Source: a virus
Strand: one strand, 5' to 3'
IMG/VR virus record: IMGVR_UViG_3300046804_000331
Coordinates: 1 to 43,924 of that record
DNA: 43,924 bases
Part shown: in pieces, positions 33,801 through 41,046 of the stretch
How positions within the stretch are numbered: position 1 is the stretch's first letter
Layout: every line of letters starts with the position of its first letter
The notes under the pieces: generated by a model
Databases searched by the model: none
What the model was told of the DNA's origin: nothing
The model's input: only the letters and a program-made list of their open reading frames with translations
Program-made: the position numbers and the translations under genes

Positions 33801-36075
33801 AGAGTGTGTACCGGGGCAAGTAGTAGACACACTTGCAATTAAGATTTTTGATAAACCAAGCGCAGGAAGTGCATCTATGAAAGTAGATAGTTACTTAGCA
33901 GACGGTGTGCAAAAAGAATTTATAATATCACAAAAACCAAACAGCTCTCAAGCAGTAATAGTTAAATTTACTCGTACAGAACGAGTTAATGACGTATTAA
34001 CATCGGTATCAGAAATTAAAAATGATATAGTTGATTATTCTGTTCTATATAATTCAAACACAATTAAATTTGTAACACCTCCGCCTGCTGGAGAATTAGT
34101 ATCTATTTTCAGTATTGGATTTAACGGAACTAATTTATTAGATTTAGATTATTTTGTAGGTGACGGAACTACTAGTGAATTTGTAACACAAGCATCTTGG
34201 GTTGAATCTGCAACTTATCTAGTGTACGTTGCAGGAGTTCCTGTAAGTGCTGTATTGTTTAAAACAGACAGTAGCTATGAAGCATCTAATAGAATCGGTA
34301 TTAAGTTAGCACAACCACCAATTGCTGGAGCTGTTGTTAACTATATTATAGTAAGCGGTAAAACACAAACTTTCTCTATTACTAAATCAGAAACTATTAT
34401 TCCAAATGGTGGCAGTATATACGATTTAGAAAATATTGTGGGAGATTCATTGCCTGCAGAATCGAATATGCTTGTTAGAGTAGACCAACAAATACTACCG
34501 GGGCCTAACAATAGTTATTTTACAATTGGCAGTAACAGATTAAATTACACAATTGATTCTATAAAATTTGTTCCGTTCTCAGTAGGTATTGGCGATATCT
34601 TAGTATTAGCTAATAGTCGTGTATTAACTCTAGGAAGAGATTATACTGTTGACCTAAGAGGCATTACTGTTAAGATTAATAGATCAATTTATAATTCTTA
34701 CAACGGAAAACAATTAGTAGTGAGTGTTAGAAGAAACCAGGGATATTTCTATATTCCTAAATCTGATAACACACCTGCACAAATACAATTTAGCCAATCT
34801 TACACGAACGAATATATTGAAGTTACATCGTTCTATAAGCACGATGTGTTAGACATTCAACGAACATCGATTAATATTACTTCAAGTTTGGAAATTACCC
34901 CAGACACACCGGAATATTATAGATATGTTGGACTATCTGGCGGTGTTATTCCGTTAGACAGATCGGTTATTGATGACAATTATGTTTGGGTATTAAAGAA
35001 CGGGACATTGTTAACTCCAAGTGTTGACTTTAAAGTTAACAAAGATAGACAAAGTATTACTCTAGCTCTTCCTCCTAATAATGACGATGAGTTTACATTT
35101 ATAACTTTCTCAAATAATGTGCTGTCTTCTGGAATAGCTTATATGCAATTTAAAGATATGTTAAACAGAACACACTTTAAGAGATTAAGTGCAAATAAGC
35201 AAACAAAGTTGACACAAGATTTAAGATTCAACGACACAACGATTACAGTTGCTGATGCAAGTAATTTTGATATTCCAAACCCTGCAAGAAATAAACCAGG
35301 GGTAGTTGAAATTAGAGGAGAGAGAATCGAGTACTTTAGCATTAACGGAAACGTTTTAGGACAGCTAAGAAGAGGTACATTGGGTACAGGCACACCGGCA
35401 ATACACCTTACAGGGGAATATGTACAAGATATCGGTGCAAGCGAAACAATACCTTATGTTGAAGATGTTCATATTGAGACTATTATATCTGACGGTACTA
35501 ATAACGTAGATTTGAATTTTATTCCTGCAAAAGCAGACAATACTTATACTTGGTTTACGCAATTTGGTTTAACGCTAACTGGTGATTTTTATAATTTTAA
35601 ATCTTATGCAGTTAATGATATTGTTGTTTACAATAACTTATACTATAAGTGCATTAAAGCAATAACAGCTTCTTCTACAGCATTGAATACTTTGTATACT
35701 CCAGCAAATACAACTTACTGGACTCCTTATTCAACTATTCCTGCAACACATGGACAATCTGATACATTAGAAGTCTTTGCTGCCGGAACTAGATTAAAGA
35801 AGAAACCATACATGTTGTATAATGCAGCCAACGGCCCAGAAAGCCCAGCCGCAGATGTACATTATACTGCTGAGTTTGCTGTTGACGGGACTACTAGATC
35901 GGTTAGATTAACAACTGCAATTCCGTTTGGCACATCAATTACAGTAGTTGAAAAGCGAGGTGTTGACTGGGACGGCAAGCAAACGCCAAATATCTTAAAT
36001 GATGATAATAAAATTGCAAAATTCTTAAAAGCTACCCCAGGAGTTAGATATTTTTCAACTAAAAACTCAAGTTAA
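21856..36075 (+). CDS. Giant 4739-residue baseplate/tail adhesin-type protein at the gp7 position
   Basis: One uninterrupted 14.2-kb frame, a third of the window. The N-terminus (about 1-150, with FLPKFYQTDSNKKFLQATLD and ISWDMFINFQNYYWLPYGP) should dock on the baseplate; a conserved tryptophan-rich region lies at about 1120-1230 (EWWETTYGPYPWTSENKILW). Further along: CBM5/12-like modules (about 1430-1476, 1562-1612, 1744-1790, 4570-4630), an FG-GAP-like beta-propeller (about 2152-2643), two copies of a GTGFASGQTVT module (about 2329-2394, 3715-3774), G-x-G-Y repeats (about 3024-3085, 3384-3460), and a VADASNFDIPNP / GQLRRGTLGTG domain (about 4455-4535). In T4, gp7 (1032) follows gp6, and translational overlap with gp6 fits a wedge partner. 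A gp7 with a huge adhesin extension, or an unrelated structural protein, are both possible. Confidence 0.7.
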   Translation: MSDNVNPTGNKGRSSTFLPKFYQTDSNKKFLQATLDQLISSGSINKINGYVGRENAKATTGDDIFVKAASAFRQQYQLEPGLVINDSLGNTTFFKDYQDYINQLNVLGANTANHTRLNQEETYSLNPHISWDMFINFQNYYWLPYGPPTIKIAGQQLDITSEYTVTIESEGNNNVYLFNPPGLERNPVIKLYRGQTYKFSVSSQDNPFMIKTARSTGTEHGYIDQGLIYKDSNGLVVTSVEVGTITFTVPYSAPDLLFYVSTTDSDLGGVFEIASIDENTSIDVENEVLNKKEYILPDGTALSNGMKIQFIGNVTPEKYSSGFYYVEGVGNAIRLIKESDLELLSPYTTAQTVLFDSTPFDVLPFSDATAFAGIPEYLVINRASKERSPWARYNRWFHKTVIETSARVNNIDLSLDQNTRAVRPIIEFEPDLQLFNYGSFSTVDLDIDLIDTFTTDVFSTIEGSTGYNVDGVDLVQGQRVLFLAETDSLVKNNVYRVNYLNLNGRRQIHLVEEYKPTVGVISVVRLGDKNRGQCYWFNGTEWVKGQEKYKRNQPPLFDVFDSEGVSFSDSSKYEGTTFAGTELFSYKPGTGTVDSVLGFALSYKNINNVGDIVFNFNFEQDSFEYKLGTEVKTQTINIGYLSHNTPAGIAYTNSWIKSDSHVSQAAVRIYKNSSKVNNFDIDIFNDINKLDDLIVKVYVNGIRLSKDKWAVVDGPNYKKIVLSSDIKSSDVLTIRTFAKQPINDNGYYEIPHNLQNNPLNESIQSLTLGEISDHVSTIVDNLPMFEGEFPGPNNLRDLGNVSSYGSKFLQHSGPISLSLYHITNLDNNVVKAIDIAKDEYNKFKKNFVSTAETLGVDGDPVTIVDLILQKLNKDKPKTNPYYFSDMIPYTAKVRTEIEVIDGRIKTYPLSKVFSMDLVSSSAVLIYLNGNQLMYRKDYTFDSQGFVVISAELAEGDIVAIDEYDSTNGSFVPPTPTKLGLWPKYEPMIYQDESLVTPRMMIQGHDGSQVLAYGDYRDALILELEKRIFNNIKVDYDPTIFDILDVIPGYSRNNSYSREEFDRVLAPNFYKWTSLVDRDFTKPLSYDRTDPFTFNYTYNPAPNGTSSPGYWKGIYRYMLDTDRPNLCPWEMMGFSIKPEWWETTYGPYPWTSENKILWDDIAEGIIREPGLPLRKNLKVARPFIKNLIPVDEQGKILSPLLSGLASGVITQATESDFVFGDVSPVESAWRRSSHYAFSVLKTAMLLMPAKTFGCLLDRSRIVRNVAGQLIYKDTGLRVTPMDIQVPSIYTSTTDVKTSGLINYIVDFILSDNLKSYNSYVYDLGNLEARLSYRVGAFTSKEKFNLLLDSKTPLSQGSVFVPQEDYSIVLNSSSPIKKINYSGIIVTKTSLDSPGSVGYEIKGYSKGQPYFKYFAWTNPGTKVNIGGISEAFTSWTQNSQYAAGKIVLYGGKYYRSKSLHTTGTDFALQYYEPLSSLPIVGGQDAFIRSTFDTSTELVVPYGTKFRTIQEVVDFILGYGEWLKSQGFIFDDFNSNLAQVSNWETSAKEFVYWTTRNWSLGQDQDVWVDWVPSLDIKVGDIVRFNGDYYRAFVNVSPAPIFEQESFTKLEGLSTLGSSVISLSPAAKKITFNTSLAVVDDVTSPFNDYEIFKVDGTPILPNFLNSYRDDNAVSYSPAGTDGIFSATFYLVQKEQVVILNNSTMFNDTIYNTASGYRQERIKISAYVSTDWKGSFEAPGFIFDQALINNWAPWTDYSLGDIVKYKEFYYSAKSFLIGTQDFNYEGWIKLADKPTPKLLPNWNYKAGQFTDFYSLDSDNFDSSQQTVAQHLVGYQKRDYLSNIIQDDVSEFKFYQGMIIEKGTQNVLNKLFDVLSADGEDSVNFYEEWALRVGQYGASSSFESIEFKLDESLFKNNPQGFELVNYVDKTINDFIIRQSPNDVYLKPVGYNSNPWPLYDTVPKYLRTPGHVRPSDAKIILSSIDGISTYSPSIMLEGDYVWCGFEKQSWDVYRYTSAKLDVTDVVYNPSSKELTISAKENIKLQIGTWVGINQTTSVNGFYQIKSVTNNQMVLSASLTTNLTGKFSEQDRILVFVFESRRSASIDNISHIVSQRLIDGEKIWTGGQDTSEPWATWEYSSVYNPSEITNSEPSQGQARGKRIVVNAAGTLIAVTDALGQIVIYDTVGLKSSWLRRQTISKPTLTVNPLGQNNADYLGDVIAMSPDGLWLATGTPLASYVSTNPQPGDGYIAVDTSSSSYNSTLANQGVISLYKKDENNIYSLVDSIVSPTPAANEKFGSNIIFDNDTMLVTASGYGTTGRVYVLNYLTTVKATTSYNPTGSSDLVLKVSSTQNIEVGMTVVGTGFASGQTVTDVVNGNTVYLSAAPDSTPSGIIQFTQTDWQYGPQNYLPGTLSTNSAFGKSMAVSKDGTKLLVSAPGAGKVYVYSTSSTNYSLIQTISSNDLEFGTGLAVSDNGTYIAISSILFDQVTVDKTIIDSGAVSVYKLTEGQYVKYQELTNISPATAQFFGTKLSFMNDYKTLVVYSPNASTREPIAFTDSTTFDDDSTQFLISKPDTGRIDIYDRYQNNWIYGETLTTDADKKSSYSQGFAVGNNRVIVGSPYQTDQGIVSGKVYDYTKSNNSYSWVKVYSQGDVVNLEKIKRAFLYNTKTNQLLTYLDAVDLSQGKIPGLADQEIKYKTFYDPAVYSIGDTSVNVDEGLAWASSQVGTLWWDLRTAKVIENSDSTDVVYRNSVWGMLFPTASIDVYEWVETKLKPSDWNSQADTEAGLANGISGTTLYDNTTYSVVKKYDSTAKAFKNTYYYWVKNKKTIPANKNRNLSAVEVANLISNPRGSGYKYFGLTSKNSFVLVNCQDLLENSEIAFSVEYWITENTNQNVHSQWKIISNDNISEIPYHIEQKWVDSLCGKDSVGRLVPDTTLPPKLRFGVENRPRQGMFINRFEALKQLVEKTNLLLINKQIVNNRDLSDLESYDVAPSTITGLYDVVFDVESELRFASIGNFRKPELIVGSIIDGKISSVTIVSKGAGYLIAPYISVTGVGQGAEIRAVLNTSGQIVGAEIISGGEGYDDNTILSVRNYSALVNSDSQLGGAWSIYSYETSTSLWSRVNSQSYNTTKFWSYADWYDTGYNQFTVSDYAVDNFSGLDLINPVIGKTVKIRKSSSGTWLLLEKYSDVKSIDWTQTYKVVGQENGTIQLSSSLYQFEKTVYGYDSSLFDSSVFDNSASTELRIILQTLKNKILIDDLRTEYLNLFFNSVRYVLSEQIYVDWVMKTSFVKAKHNVGELNQPVTYKNDNLVDYENFVNEVKPYRTVVREYISSYQRLDSSQSSVTDFDLPPALINGTVSPVETAIVDNAINVDAVIADTYPWKFWADFVGYSVVDIKVTDNGSGYLTPPAVRILSESGAGAVARAFVTSGKVTRVIVLSKGSGYLSAPTVVLDGNTTGSEAKAVAIIGNSVIRSNLIKVKFDRISQQYEISNLQEVETFTGTGSKKQFILKWAPDIRIGRTVVTLKLKTDLVAQEVLRDTYSVSIKSSVGVDHTVYYGVITFEVEPPKDSTITVTYVKDWSLLNAADRIQHYYNPAEGELGKDLSQLMTGIDYGGVVVTGMGFDLAKGWDSLPWFTDKWGVYDESFDDYIVTVSANTHSFTLPYVPEPGTELNVYYSKLNVEENVSDGVATSYNFNQLDIDPSVQVKTTVNVKGVTKQYNGIVGDVLQLNNVTGIEQGMSVIGTGFASGQTVTQIIDSTHVKLSDLPNTAPSGSLFFTKNIAGTNVLHVSDTSNLQAGDLISLTPAVVDTIGLDTKIVRVLTSTTVQLDQILFKNVTASTATFTRTLVTPTDYTIKINGIITLNEPVSLGSILTVSSLLKSVRLDDPNWTGSYMPEKPNAVMETVIVENDPSDPYVVSIPGTFQVNTGDQFIIRKSTSDGSILPQDADYDTAISGGDLAYSSAKGIAADEIIIDGDGFVTPTTSPAPEECVPGQVVDTLAIKIFDKPSAGSASMKVDSYLADGVQKEFIISQKPNSSQAVIVKFTRTERVNDVLTSVSEIKNDIVDYSVLYNSNTIKFVTPPPAGELVSIFSIGFNGTNLLDLDYFVGDGTTSEFVTQASWVESATYLVYVAGVPVSAVLFKTDSSYEASNRIGIKLAQPPIAGAVVNYIIVSGKTQTFSITKSETIIPNGGSIYDLENIVGDSLPAESNMLVRVDQQILPGPNNSYFTIGSNRLNYTIDSIKFVPFSVGIGDILVLANSRVLTLGRDYTVDLRGITVKINRSIYNSYNGKQLVVSVRRNQGYFYIPKSDNTPAQIQFSQSYTNEYIEVTSFYKHDVLDIQRTSINITSSLEITPDTPEYYRYVGLSGGVIPLDRSVIDDNYVWVLKNGTLLTPSVDFKVNKDRQSITLALPPNNDDEFTFITFSNNVLSSGIAYMQFKDMLNRTHFKRLSANKQTKLTQDLRFNDTTITVADASNFDIPNPARNKPGVVEIRGERIEYFSINGNVLGQLRRGTLGTGTPAIHLTGEYVQDIGASETIPYVEDVHIETIISDGTNNVDLNFIPAKADNTYTWFTQFGLTLTGDFYNFKSYAVNDIVVYNNLYYKCIKAITASSTALNTLYTPANTTYWTPYSTIPATHGQSDTLEVFAAGTRLKKKPYMLYNAANGPESPAADVHYTAEFAVDGTTRSVRLTTAIPFGTSITVVEKRGVDWDGKQTPNILNDDNKIAKFLKATPGVRYFSTKNSS
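28309..29784 (+). other. FG-GAP/integrin-like beta-propeller inside the giant protein
   Basis: About 490 residues made of five to seven blades. Repeated blade pattern: hydrophobic strand, S-x-D-G, four to five hydrophobic residues, SAP/TGT, then a strand of the type G-x-V-x-V-Y. Examples are AMSPDGLWLATGTP, FGKSMAVSKDGTKLLVSAPG and GLAVSDNGTYIAISS. An inserted GTGFASGQTVT module (28840-29035) breaks one loop. Propellers of this kind bind proteins or glycans. Confidence 0.6.
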
Positions 36076-36104
36076 GATTATAAAACTAGCAGATTATAGG
36101 ACTT

Positions 36105-36112
36105 GATAAATA
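36105..36112 (+). promoter_or_regulatory. T4-type late promoter for the fibre block
   Basis: GATAAATA followed by TACA on the plus strand, 21 bp ahead of the ATG at 36133, in the 57-bp gap after the giant gene. Confidence 0.6.
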
Positions 36113-36132
36113 TACAATAAAGAGAGATCACT

Positions 36133-36741
36133 ATGCAGAGTAAAGATACAACAGGGATTCACGTCGAAGGGCATATTAAAATTTGGTATCCCGAGTCGGG
36201 GGAAATCGCCATTGACAAGCGCAATGCTATCCATTATGAAAACATGAGTATTGCTTTAGCTAGAAGTTTAGCTAACAGCGGCGAAGGCATGATTTATCAA
36301 ATGGCATTTGGCAACGGCGGAACAGCAGTTGACCCAACTGGAATTATTACTTACTTAACTCCTAACAGCAGTGGATCCAATGCTAGTCTATACAATCAAA
36401 CTTACGAAAAAATTGTTGATGATAGATCAAGTAACAACGTAGATCCTACAAGAAATTATGTTGAAACTAGGCACGTTACTGGTACAAATTATACAGATAT
36501 ATTTGTAACTTGCTTACTAGACTACGGCGAGCCTGCTGATCAGACTGCGTTTGACAATACAAACGATTCTGGATCATCATATGTATTTGATGAATTAGGA
36601 TTAGTTTCTTATAGTAGTTCTGGCACAGGGTTGCTATTAACCCATGTTATCTTTCACCCAGTGCAAAAATCTTTGAATCGTTTGATTCAAATTGATTATA
36701 CTGTGCGTATTCAAAGTTTAACTGGATTGTCTGGAGTATAA
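36133..36741 (+). CDS. Small structural protein between giant gene and fibres
   Basis: A 202-residue protein I do not recognise by family. It is beta-rich with no signal peptide or membrane segment. Notable segments are GHIKIWYPESGEIAIDKRNA (about 13-32), IALARSLANSGEGMIYQMAFGNGG (about 39-62) and LLLTHVIFHPVQKSLNRLIQIDY (about 169-191). It has its own late promoter and ends one base ahead of the first fibre gene, so it is probably made with the fibres. A connector between baseplate and fibres (the place of T4 gp8-gp11) would suit its position; this is inference. Confidence 0.55.
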   Translation: MQSKDTTGIHVEGHIKIWYPESGEIAIDKRNAIHYENMSIALARSLANSGEGMIYQMAFGNGGTAVDPTGIITYLTPNSSGSNASLYNQTYEKIVDDRSSNNVDPTRNYVETRHVTGTNYTDIFVTCLLDYGEPADQTAFDNTNDSGSSYVFDELGLVSYSSSGTGLLLTHVIFHPVQKSLNRLIQIDYTVRIQSLTGLSGV

Positions 36742-36742
36742 A

Positions 36743-38956
36743 ATGGCATATAAGGTAAATTTTACAGAAACAACTAATCCAGCAAAGCCGCCAATCAATG
36801 TTGAAGATCAAACATTAAACACAACTAAGAGTGTTTCTTTTCCTGGAAAAAATTATCCAGGATATGCAACTGTAATTGCAGAAAACTTCTTACACTTATT
36901 GGAAAATTTTTCTAGCGTTACATCACCTACTAATCCTGTACAAGGGCAATTATGGTATGATAATACACCTAATGCTAGTTTATTAAAAGTATACGATGGA
37001 ACAACGTGGGTTTCAGCAGGTGCAATAACGAAAAAAGGAACACGACCTTTAAATCCTACACTTGGGGATCTTTGGATTGACACTAGTAACCAACAATTAT
37101 ATATTTGGTCTGGATCGAACTGGTTGTTAGTGGGCCCTCAATACAGCGCAGGTTCAAAAACTGGGCCAGTGGTAGAAACTATTATTGACACTAATAACGT
37201 AAGTCATTCTGTAATTTCTTTTTACTCTAACGACGAACGAATTAGTATACAAAGTTATACAGCCTTTACACCTAAGGCAGCAATAGCAGGGTTTGCATCA
37301 GTTAACAGAGGCGTAACACTTAATTCTTTATCTAATACTGAAAACAATACAACTAGTCTTTCTAAGTTTTGGGGTACTGCTAGCGTTGCTGATTCTTTAA
37401 ATTACAACGGAACAACTGTTTCTGCTACAAACTTTTTGCGCGGAGACATTGAAAGTGTAACAAATAAATTATTCAGTGTTAGAAATAATGCCGGTATAAA
37501 CATTGGTAGCGATTTGGGTTTTAACATTGGAACAGATTCGACCTCTGCAATTTTATATTCGTTGCGAAGCGGAAGTAGTATTGATTTTAAAGTTAATAAT
37601 TCAGGATCGCCGACGATTGCAATTCATATCAGTTCAACTGGTAAAGTAGGTATTGGCCCAGACAGCACTAGTCCCCAAGAATCGTTAGATGTTAATGGTA
37701 GCATTGTCAGCAACGGAAAAATTTATACAACATCGACTACTAATTCAACAGCATTAGGTATTGGTAGTATAACAACTGCCGGCGGCTTATCAGTAGCTAA
37801 GGACAGCAATTTTGGTGGATCATTAACAGTATCGGGAAATATTAACTTAAACAATGTAGATACTAACGGAGATCCTATCGGCGGCGAAGTTATAGTACCT
37901 AACTATACAAGTGATTCTCAAGAAGCATTAGACTTGTCAATTCCTTTAGAATCTTCTCCGTTATATGACATTGGTACCGAAACAAGAAAATTTAGAAATG
38001 TCTATGCTGAAACATTTACAGGTAATTTTACAGGTACATTTACTACTAGTAGCACAATTAATGGAAGTGTAAGCGGATCTGCATCACGTTTAGCAAGTCC
38101 TACTACATTTAGAATTGGAGATAGTTTAGATCCTTTAGTAGAAAAGAGTGATGTAGTCAGTAACGTTATTAGTTTTGACGGCCAGGGCGATGATCCTGTA
38201 ATTTTTACTGCTACTGTTACACAAGATTTTATTAAAAATAAAACAGAAACATTTGAATCATCAAATACTGATTTAATGTTAATCTATCGTCAAGGTACTA
38301 ATGGCGGACTAAGACAAACAAGCAAGAGTACATTTTTAAAGAATGTCGCAACTGTTCCTGTTGGATCAATATTACCATTTGCAGGCCCTGTTGCACCAGC
38401 AGGATATTTGCTCTGTGACGGCAGTGAAATTTTAAGAAATGATTACTTAGAATTGTTTTCGGTAATTCAATTTACATATAAACCTTCATCTCAACTACAA
38501 GGTATTGGCACTTTTGCTCTACCAGATCTAAGAGGTAGATTCCCTCTTGGCAGAGACAATATGGATAATGGAACAAAGATTCCTGTTACAGGAACAACCG
38601 AAGAAGGCGGTCAATTATTAGTTGATGCAGGTGGTGGAAGTGCTAACCGCGTTACTGACATTACTGCTGATACATTAGGTGCAGGCGGCGGGTCAGAGGG
38701 TACAACGTTAAGCGTTTCTAATTTGCCAGATCACCGTCATAATCTTAACAGCGGATACCAACAATATTATGCAGCCGGCTTACCAGCAGGCGGCGTTGAT
38801 CCAAACGCAGTGCCTAATTTAGGTATGCCAAATACTAGTACAGGTACAGGTCTTCCAAATAGTGGAGGTGTCCAGTCGGCTACATTAGGAGAATCGTTCA
38901 TAACAATGAATCCTTACTTGGCAATAAATTATATTATTTTCACTGGTAAACTATAA
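36743..38956 (+). CDS. Tail fibre protein with phage collar domain (fibre 1 of 3)
   Basis: A 737-residue fibre. The N-terminal 190 residues, with LLENFSSVTSPTNPVQGQLW (about 51-70) and GDLWIDTSNQQLYIWSGSNW (about 110-129), are shared with the next two genes and should be the attachment part. A beta-rich shaft follows (for example VGIGPDSTSPQESLDVNGSI, about 305-325). The tail collar domain lies at about 540-620 (VGSILPFAGPVAPAGYLLCD; ALPDLRGRFPLGRDNM), as in T4 gp12 and microcystin-dependent proteins. LPDHRHN at about 662-668 has the H-x-H seen in metal-binding fibre tips. Its TAATG stop/start overlaps the next gene by 1 nt. Confidence 0.8.
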   Translation: MAYKVNFTETTNPAKPPINVEDQTLNTTKSVSFPGKNYPGYATVIAENFLHLLENFSSVTSPTNPVQGQLWYDNTPNASLLKVYDGTTWVSAGAITKKGTRPLNPTLGDLWIDTSNQQLYIWSGSNWLLVGPQYSAGSKTGPVVETIIDTNNVSHSVISFYSNDERISIQSYTAFTPKAAIAGFASVNRGVTLNSLSNTENNTTSLSKFWGTASVADSLNYNGTTVSATNFLRGDIESVTNKLFSVRNNAGINIGSDLGFNIGTDSTSAILYSLRSGSSIDFKVNNSGSPTIAIHISSTGKVGIGPDSTSPQESLDVNGSIVSNGKIYTTSTTNSTALGIGSITTAGGLSVAKDSNFGGSLTVSGNINLNNVDTNGDPIGGEVIVPNYTSDSQEALDLSIPLESSPLYDIGTETRKFRNVYAETFTGNFTGTFTTSSTINGSVSGSASRLASPTTFRIGDSLDPLVEKSDVVSNVISFDGQGDDPVIFTATVTQDFIKNKTETFESSNTDLMLIYRQGTNGGLRQTSKSTFLKNVATVPVGSILPFAGPVAPAGYLLCDGSEILRNDYLELFSVIQFTYKPSSQLQGIGTFALPDLRGRFPLGRDNMDNGTKIPVTGTTEEGGQLLVDAGGGSANRVTDITADTLGAGGGSEGTTLSVSNLPDHRHNLNSGYQQYYAAGLPAGGVDPNAVPNLGMPNTSTGTGLPNSGGVQSATLGESFITMNPYLAINYIIFTGKL

Positions 38957-41010
38957 TGAGCTATATTTTAAATAAAACTAACGGTGAAGTGTTAACAGAA
39001 GTCGTTGACGGCACCATTGATCAAACAGCTACTGACATTACCTTAATTGGTAAAAACTTTAGTAGCTACGGCGAACTGTTTAACGAAAACTTTATTAAAC
39101 TTTTAGAAAACTTTTCAAACTCAAGTAGCCCTTCAAACCCACTGCAAGGCCAGTTATGGTATGATACAAGCGATGCTCGTTTAAAAGTTTACGATGGCAC
39201 TAGTTGGAAAGTATCTAGCGGAACAGTAGTCTCTGGCACTGTTCCTACACTAACTAGTGGCGACATGTGGATTGACAGCGAAAGACAACAGTTATATTTT
39301 AACGATGGCAACTCAACATTATTAGCAGGCCCAATTTATACAGCCAAGCAAGGCGTTAGTGGTTTTCAAGTAGTTGATGTAGTTGATGTAAATGAAATTA
39401 ATCATACTGTAGTGTTGTTATACGTTGCACAACAATTATTAGGAATTTTTGCTACAGAAAAATTTACTCCAGTTAAACCTATTGTTGGATGGTCTGGCTC
39501 TTTGTGGCTAAACACAACAACATATACATTAGGTGACAGAGTAATCTATGTAGTCGATGGTAAACCGTTAGCATTTGAAGTTATAGGTGTTGATTCGACC
39601 GGAAACTATATCGGCGGAGTCCCCCCAAACACAGTACCTACAACAACCAACTACTGGACACAAATTTTTATTAATCCTGGATTTAATGCAGGTAGTTTAA
39701 AAGGAATTAAATTTTATGCACCTGCATCTCAAGCTTCAAGTTTGATAGCTAGCGATGGTACTGCAAAAACTCCAGATAGCTTTTTATCAACTATAGATGA
39801 TACTACTAGTACTGTATCGTCTGTGATTATACAGAATGATGTTCCATTAGTCTTAGGTCCGCAATCTAGTACAGAAATACATGTTGACAGTAATCTTTTC
39901 CAGATTATTTCAAATTCAAACAATCAAAATTTTCAAATTAACACACTTAGCGGTTCAACAATCTCAACACCGTTCTTTACTAACGCTTCTTTAAAAAGAG
40001 TTGGCATTTTTACTGACACGCCTACAGTTGACATTGATTTAAATGGTGATGTTAGGGTTACAGGTAATTTAACTGTTGAAGGATTGACTACTACTGTCAA
40101 CTCTACACAATTAAAAATAGAAGATAAGAATATTGAACTAGGTGCAGTTAGTGAAATACTAAGTGTAACCGGTACAGTAACAGCTAACAATACAACTACT
40201 ACCATTACAGGACTATCAACTACAGTTGGTATGATTCCAGGGCAAGCATTAACCATAGTAACAGGCCCGGGGGACTTTGGTACAAATCCAATTATTGATA
40301 GTGTTGACAGTGATACACAAATTACTATAACAGCAGACACAACTAATACTGCTGGTGCAATAACTTTTAGTGTTGGTGGCGCAACAGACGATAGTGCTAA
40401 TGGCGCAGGTATCACAGTTAAGGGTAGTACAGATAAAACATTATCTTGGCAATCTTCTGGATCGATGTGGTCTAGCTCAGAACATTTTAATTTAGATAGC
40501 GGAAAAAGTTATAGAATTAACGGGTTTGAAGCAATCACTAGTCTAACCAGCAGTACATTTAGTTTAGGAGCTGGAGTTATTTCTGCTCCGGGATTAACTA
40601 GTATAGGAACGCAGACTACGTTCCAAGCCGCAAATATTAGGATAGATGGTAACACAATATCTTATGTAAATCCAGCCGCTACAAACGGAAACGTTACTTT
40701 GCTTCCAAAAGCCGCAGGTACAGTTGATGTAAGCAGTAAAAGAGTATCAAGTTTAGCAGACCCAGTTGACGCAACAGATGCAGTTAACAAACAAACATTG
40801 GATACTAAAGTAGAGACATATCCGGTAATGTTCTCATTGAACGACAGCTTATACACAACTGATGATGATGTAATTGCTATTGTTACTAGAATGTGCCCAC
40901 CATACGAACATCAAAACGGGGCGATTGTGCGTGTTTGGTGCTTAGATGCTTTAGAAGGAAGAGAATACACTCTAATTAGCAACGTTTGGACACGTACTGA
41001 TACAGTATAA
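38956..41010 (+). CDS. Tail fibre protein (fibre 2 of 3)
   Basis: A 684-residue fibre. The N-terminal region (about 1-180) matches fibres 1 and 3: IGKNFSSYGELFNENFIKLL, then PLQGQLWYDTSDARLKVYDG. At about 176-240 is a module with Y-T-L-G-D-R-V and a closing NYWTQ that resembles CBM5/12. The shaft has VGIFTDTPTVDIDLNGDVRV and GNLTVEGLTTTVNSTQLKIE repeats (about 350-395) and a threonine-rich module (about 400-470). The C-terminus (about 625-684) has two cysteines and EGREYTLISNVWTRTDTV, possibly a trimerisation or receptor tip. Start overlaps the previous stop by 1 nt. Confidence 0.72.
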   Translation: MSYILNKTNGEVLTEVVDGTIDQTATDITLIGKNFSSYGELFNENFIKLLENFSNSSSPSNPLQGQLWYDTSDARLKVYDGTSWKVSSGTVVSGTVPTLTSGDMWIDSERQQLYFNDGNSTLLAGPIYTAKQGVSGFQVVDVVDVNEINHTVVLLYVAQQLLGIFATEKFTPVKPIVGWSGSLWLNTTTYTLGDRVIYVVDGKPLAFEVIGVDSTGNYIGGVPPNTVPTTTNYWTQIFINPGFNAGSLKGIKFYAPASQASSLIASDGTAKTPDSFLSTIDDTTSTVSSVIIQNDVPLVLGPQSSTEIHVDSNLFQIISNSNNQNFQINTLSGSTISTPFFTNASLKRVGIFTDTPTVDIDLNGDVRVTGNLTVEGLTTTVNSTQLKIEDKNIELGAVSEILSVTGTVTANNTTTTITGLSTTVGMIPGQALTIVTGPGDFGTNPIIDSVDSDTQITITADTTNTAGAITFSVGGATDDSANGAGITVKGSTDKTLSWQSSGSMWSSSEHFNLDSGKSYRINGFEAITSLTSSTFSLGAGVISAPGLTSIGTQTTFQAANIRIDGNTISYVNPAATNGNVTLLPKAAGTVDVSSKRVSSLADPVDATDAVNKQTLDTKVETYPVMFSLNDSLYTTDDDVIAIVTRMCPPYEHQNGAIVRVWCLDALEGREYTLISNVWTRTDTV

Positions 41011-41014
41011 AAAT

Positions 41015-41023
41015 GAATAAATA
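41015..41023 (+). promoter_or_regulatory. T4-type late promoter for fibre 3
   Basis: GAATAAATA followed by TTAGA on the plus strand, 23 bp ahead of the ATG at 41047. AAGGAAT serves as the ribosome binding site. Confidence 0.55.
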
Positions 41024-41046
41024 TTAGAATTAAGGAATAACCAAAA

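Noticed and set aside
39933-40415. 160-residue hydrophobic frame on the minus strand
   Set aside because: Antisense of a Thr/Asn-rich fibre region, which gives Val/Leu-rich shadows; no ribosome binding site and no conserved pattern.
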